64,000 bases of DNA, from NCBI GenBank assembly GCA_017165825.1, contig CM029372.1:21405111-21469110 (forward strand), written 5' to 3'. Positions 57,574-64,000 of the stretch are shown piece after piece; position 1 is the stretch's first letter, and each line of letters starts with the position of its first letter. This DNA is from Hepsetus odoe (Eukaryota > Chordata > Actinopteri > Characiformes > Hepsetidae). The notes under the pieces were generated by a model. It had not been told where the DNA came from. It saw only the letters and a program-made list of their open reading frames with translations, and did no database searches. Position numbers and translations under genes: made by a program.

Positions 57574-58437
57574 AGAAGGTGAGGATGGTGAGACTGAAGG
57601 TATGCTTATGTATGGTTATGAGAGGTAAGGAAGGAGGCACATTCTCTGACGCCACGACACCAATGTGGTGTCTGAGTGTAAGTGTGTGTGTGTTGTGTGA
57701 GAATGTGTTTATGTGTACGTGGTTAAAAATGTGGGATGGGAAGTAGGTACATGTTCCACTGGTGTCAGGCAGATTTGGTGTTATACATTTGGAATAGAGC
57801 TTATGGACCAATCTGGCAGTCGGCATGGGTGGAGGCAAAGTGGTTGGCATCTTTCTATTTTCCAAATTGTACTGACCCTCAATTGAGCTGACCTCCTGAA
57901 TCACCTCCTATTTTTCTGAAATGAGCCATATCAAATAGGATGACGTTTAACACATTTTTTAATTATTGTTATTATTTTTTTAATAAACTGTGGGTAGCAG
58001 CTGCAAAAAATCTAGGGTGCCCATCCTCTTAGAAGTTGTAGTGTATTGCTCCTTTACTGAAAATTAGTTGGATGAAAGTGGACTGTATGTATAGTGCATT
58101 ATCGTTTTTATGCATACATGTTGTATCTCTATCCAGCATTAAGAGTCGAGGATATTGGGACCCTACAGCTCAGTATAGCTGATAGTGTCTGGGTTACTGC
58201 TGTGCATTAACTGTCTGGCAAGTCCAAGTAGCATGAGGGTAGGCATTTTTATTGGCTTGTATCCATTTGGAACATATGTCTTTGTTGGCTAGGCCTACTT
58301 TGGAATATTTTTTTGCAGCATACTTGTTTTTGGATGCTCACCCAGCTTCCTAAGTAACAGATGTGACTATAAAGAATTAAATGCTCTTAAATATAAACTG
58401 TTCCATGGCAGTGACAACATCATCTGTAGAGTGGTAC
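57574..58437. other. no gene recognised
   Basis: AT- and GT-rich intergenic DNA. Confidence 0.5.
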
Positions 58438-58608
58438 TTACATTTACATTTACATTTACGACATTTAGCAGATGCTCTTATCCAGAGCGACTTCCATTTC
58501 CTAACTACGAGGACAGTCCCCCCGGAGACACTCAGAGTTAAGGGTCTTGCTCAGGGGCCCAGAGGTGGTAGTGCCAGAGGTGGGATTCGAACCTGGGACC
58601 TCTTGAGA
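58438..58608 (-). repeat. SINE family B, inverted
   Basis: Three 'catttacattta'-type units, 'gacatttagcagatgctctt', 'agttaagggtcttgctcagg', B-box complement 'gggattcgaacctggg'. The head is truncated. Confidence 0.88.
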
Positions 58609-58732
58609 TCTTTTCCTGCATTTCTACATACATACAAATCATTTGATTTTCATAAACTCCTAAATCTACATTAAAAAGACTCTTAATATCTGGGTCATGG
58701 GTTTGAGACCCACGTTGGGCCCTCTCCTTATG

Positions 58733-58987
58733 GGGCAACGGTGGCCTAGTGGTTAGGGAGTTGGCCCCAGGATCAGAAAATTGGTCGAATCCCAGACCAG
58801 TAGGTTGCCCTTAGGTACCCTTGAGCAAGGTACCATCCCCATCACTGCTCCCTGGGAGCTTTCAATAGCCGTCCCCTGCTGCATGTGTTTGTGTGTATGG
58901 GTGAAAAGCAGAGGTGTAATTTCATTGAGGTTCACTGTGTGCTTTGCATCATTTCATAATGACAAGAATGGTCACTTTCACTTTCAC
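58733..58987 (+). repeat. SINE family A, near intact
   Basis: 'gggcaacggtggcctagtgg', 'gaatcccagaccagtaggtt', 'tgccctgctgc'-type body and 3' end 'gaatggtcactttcactttc'. Confidence 0.9.
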
Positions 58988-59039
58988 ATGTTTATGGGTA
59001 TGTATCTCGACATGAACTAATGAGCTGTCTGTGGCTGTG

Positions 59040-60035
59040 GATGATTATCAGACTGAAAAAATCTCTAAAGAATTTGGACTCTAAGCCACTTAGAAGTATA
59101 CTGACTGACATTACTTTTCATGAGTCCACCATTAAGAGAACTCTAAAAGCTATGATGTGCATGGCAGCTTGCTAGGAGAAACTCCCTGCTCTCCTAAAAG
59201 TATATTGCTCTACAGTTTTAAAAGCCTGAAGTCTTCTAAAAAAATGTTCTGTTGACAAATTAGATTTTTGGGGGGTTTCAAGTGAAAGTGACTACCCTTG
59301 TCATTGTGAAACACACCACAATGAAATTCAACCTCTGTGTTTTACCCATAGACACACAGCAGGGGGCAGCTATTGAAAGTGCCTGGGGAGCAATGACAGG
59401 GACGGTACCATGCTCAAGGGTACCTCAGGGAAACCTTCTGGTGAGGGAATCAAACCCACATCCTTCTGATCCAGGGCAACTCCCTAACAACTAGGCCACC
59501 ACTGCCCTCTTTTATTAAGAAGAAAGATATATGCTGCATTCCAGCTGAACCTTATTCCACGTGTGAAACAGCATGGGGGTAGTATCATCATTTGGACATG
59601 TTTGCCATCATTAAAGGAACAATGAATTCTATATTATTCCAGCCTGCTTTAAAGGAAAATGTCATGATGTCTGTCCATGAACTGAATCTCAAGAGAAAGT
59701 GCCTCCTGGAGCAAGACAACAACCCTTAGCACACAACTCTAAAAAAGTTCTACCACAAATAGTTTAAAGAAGAATAAAGTTAATGGTTTAGCATGACCAG
59801 GTCACAGTTTTAATATTCTTTTAATAAAAATGTCAGAAAGAAACTGACTGGGCAGTTCATGTGATTAAATATCTCGGAGTATAAGATGGTCTTCATCAGG
59901 TTCTGGACCAAAATCATTCCAAACTAATGTGCAGAATTAGCCAGCAGTAACTGGAAACATTTAGCTGCAGTTCTTGCTGCACAAGAAAGTTAAACTGTTA
60001 CTAAAAGGAAAGGTTTACATACGTCTTCCACTTAG
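59040..60035 (+). mobile_element. fossil Tc1-like transposon with nested SINE
   Basis: 'gtccatgaactgaatctcaa', 'gagcaagacaacaaccctta' and 'taaagaagaataaagttaat' are decayed Tc1 transposase coding sequence (QDNNP then a stop; HTTLKKFY). Near 59940 'agtaactggaaacatttagc' and 'gctgcacaagaaagtt' mark the C-terminal coding part. A SINE A is inserted at 59281-59507. There are many stops, so it is inactive. Confidence 0.75.
59281..59507 (-). repeat. SINE family A inserted in the Tc1 fossil
   Basis: 'gtgaaagtgactacccttgt', 'aagggtacctcagggaaacc', head complement 'caactaggccaccactgccc'. It splits the Tc1 sequence, so it is the younger insertion. Confidence 0.88.
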
Positions 60036-60938
60036 AGATTAGCAATCTTGGACCATTTTGACCTTAATGAACAACCATGTATAATAGTTTAATTTAGATC
60101 ATATTTATATAGAAATCTGAAAAAACAAATCTCAGCATTAAATAACACAAACGTTCATAAACTAATGTACTCATTTTTATTCAGAAAATATTTTCAATAG
60201 GTTAACAATGATTTCAGAACTGCAGGAGTCAAAGCAACTGTCTGTTGGTCATTCTTTTTTTCACAGCATGTTTTTTAGGAACAGAAATAATAGTGATAGA
60301 AATCTTCCAGCTAGAAAGAACATCATGTATGCCTGAAGACTTTTTTTAGCTGGGGCAACAGACCTCGATCATCTCTTCACTGCATGATTTCATCAAGGTC
60401 CCAGAGCCCTTTCTAGAGCAGGTGTGTGAGAACCGCCACTGTACAGCATGCGGGTCAGTGAAGAGGAAATGACTGATGGAAATACAGAGTTTGTTGTTTG
60501 GATAAATAATTCTTTTCTTCTGAGTTGTCCTTTAAAGAATGTAATATTCCTTTAAAGTCTGAAATTGTGTCAGTTTTTGTAAAGGAGATTTCTCCCAGTA
60601 CAAAAAAAACAAACCCTTAGAGTTTCTACTCCATCTTTGTTCCAGCCAAGCACTCTTTTCCTTTTGAGGTTTGTAGCTTTTAAGCAGTTATTTGTAGGAG
60701 ACATGTGTTTCATTTTACTGTAACATCCTGTTTTATTTAAATGTACTGAGAATTATTTGAAGTTCTTCAATGTAATTTTTTCCAGGTACTGTGGCTTCAA
60801 ATTTGCAATGGATAAATTCACCAAGAACACAAAATCACAGCACTTCTGGAGTGCATAATAATAATCTGTGCACACAGTGTGCAATTAAGGTGGATGCTTT
60901 TGCTGTACTTCCACAGGTTGGATAACAAAGAGCATCAT
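60036..60938. other. no gene recognised
   Basis: AT-rich intergenic DNA. Confidence 0.5.
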
Positions 60939-60951
60939 AATATATATATAT

Positions 60952-61000
<49 letters not shown>
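60939..61000. repeat. (TA)n microsatellite
   Basis: About 30 TA units with one break at 60961. It abuts a transposon end fragment. Confidence 0.96.
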
Positions 61001-61002
<2 letters not shown>

Positions 61003-61047
61003 AGCATTTTCTCCACACTCAGCTCAAAACTGTACAGTACTGTATGT
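61001..61047. mobile_element. end fragment of the Tc1/mariner-type deletion element
   Basis: 'acagcattttctccacactc' followed by 'aaactgtacagtactgta' matches the right inverted end of the elements at 25971 and 61155. Confidence 0.65.
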
Positions 61048-61154
61048 GTACTTATTATTCTATTTCATGAAAAATCAGAGAGCTGTTCTGACTGGGTCGG
61101 TTGACAACAGCCTCTTTACATGTGATATGTAAATTGGAATAGAATATATATATA

Positions 61155-61709
61155 TACAGTACTGTGCAAAGGTCTTAGGCAGGTGTGAAAAATACTCAAA
61201 CAAAGAATGCTTTCAGAAATATCACTACGATGTTTATTTTTAGCAATTTAAAAATGCAAAGTGAGCTAACAAAAAATCTAAATCAAATCAAATCACATTT
61301 GTGTTGTTTACCTTTATTCTTCAAACCAGCATCAGTTCTTTCTAGGTACACTCTGTACAGTCAGAACATCTCTGTAGGGATTATAGTTTCTGTGTATGAT
61401 CAACCAGTTTGAAGAGAAGTTGATGATCATCAATGTCACACGGAGGCTGAAACACAGTTTGGACAACCAAACATGTTTGGAACAACCACCAGCCGAGTTC
61501 CTTCAAAACTGTGCAAGGCGTACCTGTGAAGAATTGATGTTGGCCAGCAGGTGGTCAGCACCCTGGGCCATTGATTTGATTTAGATTCTTGTCTATTCAC
61601 TGCATTTTGTTGATTGATGAAAATAAATGATTAACACTTCCATTTCTGAAAGCATTCTTGTTTACAGCATTTTTTCCACACCTGCCTAAAACTTTTGCAC
61701 AGAACTGTA
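61155..61709 (+). mobile_element. second Tc1/mariner-type deletion element
   Basis: Same family as 25971-26525. Ends are 'tacagtactgtgcaaagg' and 'ttttgcacagaactgta', with inverted repeats of about 135 bases. The centre keeps a decayed C-terminal transposase piece on the + strand (EQPPAEFLQN), so its coding orientation is opposite to the first copy. Non-autonomous. Confidence 0.8.
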
Positions 61710-62486
61710 GAATAAATGGGAAATTATTCCTTCATATTGTGCAATTATAACATCTACAAACAAAGCATGCAGGCAACATGCATTTTTAAAAACTCAGGTA
61801 CAGTTATATACAGAATAAAGAAGTAAATCTTTCGCGCTTAAAATCTTCACGCTTTGCTGATGCTTAAGAACTTCTCTAACATATGCACTGGCTAATGCAG
61901 ATTTCACTGATCTATTAATCTGGTGAAATAACTGTAACTAAAATTGATCAAAATCATTGATTTATAAAATTATAAATAAATTTGTTTTTTGGCTTAACTT
62001 TTTGTTTCATGCAGCTGAACTTAAATTTCCTTTTAATGGCACAAGTTTTTGCATTTGACCATTAATGCCGTAAGGTGTTTATTTTAAAGTATACAGCACG
62101 TTGCTCATCTGTCCTTTATTGTGAATGAGCAGCCCTAAATGTACCTCCTGTAACTGCTCTGGGTGAAAACATGTTATTGGAGTCCAGGTCATTGAAAGGC
62201 AACCAAATAAAAATTGCAAGTCGAACATCTTTGGTTGCTGTTAACAGGATGCCTTTAACCTTTTACTCTGTGTGTCTGGGTGACATCAACAGATAGCTAA
62301 AGGTAACAGGCAAATTAGTAATATCCACAAACAAACTTTACATTCACGGCTGCCTTTGAATTAGACTTGGCATCAAAGGTGATTATACAACACGGTAAAC
62401 CTCATATCAGCAGTTAGCAATGCTACTTATTGAATTAAATAAAAGGTACACAACATTGCAGAGAACCTGCATCTAGAGCCTCATTA
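61710..62486. other. repeat-free stretch, possible conserved non-coding DNA
   Basis: No repeat or coding frame recognised. The segment 62030-62320 ('gcatttgaccattaatgccg', 'aattgcaagtcgaacatctt') has the look of conserved intergenic DNA, by impression only. Confidence 0.3.
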
Positions 62487-62718
62487 GGGCAGCGGTGGCC
62501 TAGTGGTTAGGAGTTGGCCCTGCTGAAGATTGTGGTTCAAACCCCTCACTAGTAGGTTGCCTTGAGGTACCTCTGGATAAGGTACCGTCCCCATCACTGC
62601 TCCTTGGATGCTTTCATAGCTGTTCCCTGCTGCACGGTGTTTGAGTGCATGGGTTAAATGCAGAGTTCCACGTTGTGGTGTGCTGTGACCTCGCAATGAT
62701 AAGAATAGTCACTTTCAT
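62487..62718 (+). repeat. SINE family A
   Basis: Well-preserved head 'gggcagcggtggcctagtgg', 'agtaggttgccttgaggtac', 'gcatgggttaaatgcagag', 3' end 'aatagtcactttcatt'. Confidence 0.88.
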
Positions 62719-62841
62719 TATTGTATGATTTTGAATAAACAAGACTACAACGTCTGTAAGCAGATGGAATAACTTGCTTATTTTATACTCTGTTCCATTA
62801 CTATCCTTCATCGTAGCTCTCTGTTTACAGTACAAGTTTGT

Positions 62842-62895
62842 TTCTTCTTCTCTTCTTCTTCTTCTTTCTTCTTCTTCTTTCCTCTTCTTCTGTTT
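62842..62895. repeat. (TTC)-rich microsatellite
   Basis: Imperfect TTC/CTT run abutting an RTE 3'-end fragment. It is a GAA-rich tail when read on the minus strand. Confidence 0.9.
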
Positions 62896-62930
62896 AGAGG
62901 TCACCACAGCAGATCATCCGTCACTGTCCA
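62896..62930 (-). mobile_element. RTE 3'-tip fragment
   Basis: 'gaggtcaccacagcagatca' matches the terminal bases of the RTE fragments at 4114, 51189 and 54617. Confidence 0.6.
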
Positions 62931-64000
62931 TTTTATGATTTGTGAACATAAAAATAAAATTACAGACTGCTTACCAGTTGGTTGATTTTGATGTTTGCTA
63001 TAGATTATTGTCTGTCCCATCTGCTTCTAAGTAATAAAATTGTATTCAAATGATTGTGTTAATGATCTACAGGACTCAGCCACCCAAGCTGAAAATGCTG
63101 TCTGGACTAGGAAGAAATATTTTGTATGCTCTACAGAACAAAACTTCTAAAAATGTATATATTGGTTGCTTGAAATGACTTTTGTTGCAAAAAATTTAGA
63201 CAATGAGTTCAACTAGAAGACATTGATCAAACCAGCGCTGCAGCATTGCTGCAATTAGGCCATTAAAAATCCATCTCAGCAATGAAAATTGCTTTTTCAA
63301 AATCGCAAAGCAAGGAAATAGGATTTGAGCAAAAATAAACCCCTGAACTTATACTCTGAAGCGTGAATTATTCTCCTTAATGAAAGCTCATATACCTCAT
63401 TCAACAGAGAACTAATGGCCCATCAATGAATTTTTTCGTGAGAGATTTTTCTAAAATTTTTGGTTAAGTCTTCGGTCTTTTGTTTAACATATTTCACAGT
63501 AGTTTCTGTTATTCTCAGTACATCATACCAGGTGCTTTGCAGATATATCGAGTGATATTTTCTCTTGTGAGGCTGATCAAGCAATAGCGTTACATCTATT
63601 TGCACAGGATTAGAATGTCTAACCGTCCTTTAAAGCCATCAGGTAAAATTAATTTTATAATATTTGTGTTCAATTCTGAATACGGCTCAGAGTGTAGTGT
63701 CATCAGTGCTGGCAGTGGCAGGGGTCTTGCACCAGAGACCAGCATGGAGGGGATTTGTGACTGACCATATGATTGCCTTGTGAGACTCCTTATATCTCTA
63801 AGTAAGAAAATTTCCATCCATGATTCAGGGATGCCTACAATAGCTCAACATGACTATTACCTGTCTAGTTTTAATGGACATCCATTCCAAACTATGGCAG
63901 TAATCTCGAGGTGTCCCAGAACACAGAGGATTGGGGATTTTTGTGTTTGCATGAATTTAGTCGGTAATAAAACAACAATGCTAAAGCCGCCACGGGCATG
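62931..64000. other. no gene recognised; possible conserved block at 63225-63440
   Basis: No repeat recognised. 'gcattgctgcaattaggcca' followed by 'ttaaaaatccatctcagc' and a run of AT-rich homeobox-like words suggests conserved non-coding DNA, but this is inference only. Confidence 0.3.

Overview
The window is animal nuclear DNA, most likely from a teleost fish. It holds one spliced gene with GT-AG introns in a background full of tRNA-derived SINEs, RTE-type LINE fragments, Tc1/mariner fossils and simple repeats. The recurring motifs (SINE tails reading 'ggataagagcgtctgctaaatgc', the 'gccgcttgtccc...ggggtcgcgg' repeat, a Tc1 element common in fish) point to a ray-finned fish and perhaps an otophysan. 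I cannot name the species. No prokaryotic or viral gene set, CRISPR array or tRNA gene was found.

The gene is slc4a11 (borate/bicarbonate-transporter-like protein, SLC4 family) on the + strand. I assembled 19 coding exons from 6666 to the stop codon at 29363-29365. Splice phases agree at all 18 junctions, giving an uninterrupted 796-residue protein if translation starts at 6704. Exons 1-8 encode the cytoplasmic N-terminal domain and exons 9-19 the membrane domain. The 3' UTR probably runs to a polyadenylation signal at 31187. Upstream non-coding exons and the promoter were not identified.

Layout: 1-6.6 kb, upstream DNA with SINEs and an RTE fragment; 6.7-29.4 kb, slc4a11 with introns packed with SINEs, Tc1 fossils and microsatellites; 29.4-31.2 kb, 3' UTR; 31.2-64 kb, a region with no recognisable gene. 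The last part holds old transposons, three further RTE fragments and an RTE 3' tip, a solo LTR with a perfect 5-bp target duplication, an 0.8-kb (NCAAC)n satellite-like array, and several repeat-free stretches that could be conserved regulatory DNA.

The most interesting leads are local. Oppositely oriented SINEs closely flank in-frame exon 7, a possible circular-RNA or skipping arrangement. A (TG)24 tract abuts the acceptor of in-frame exon 16, as in the CFTR exon 9 case. Two SINE families share one tRNA-derived head but carry different tails, with clear target duplications. RTE 3' ends repeatedly lie next to (GAA)n microsatellites. I saw no convincing evidence of a wholly new biological system.
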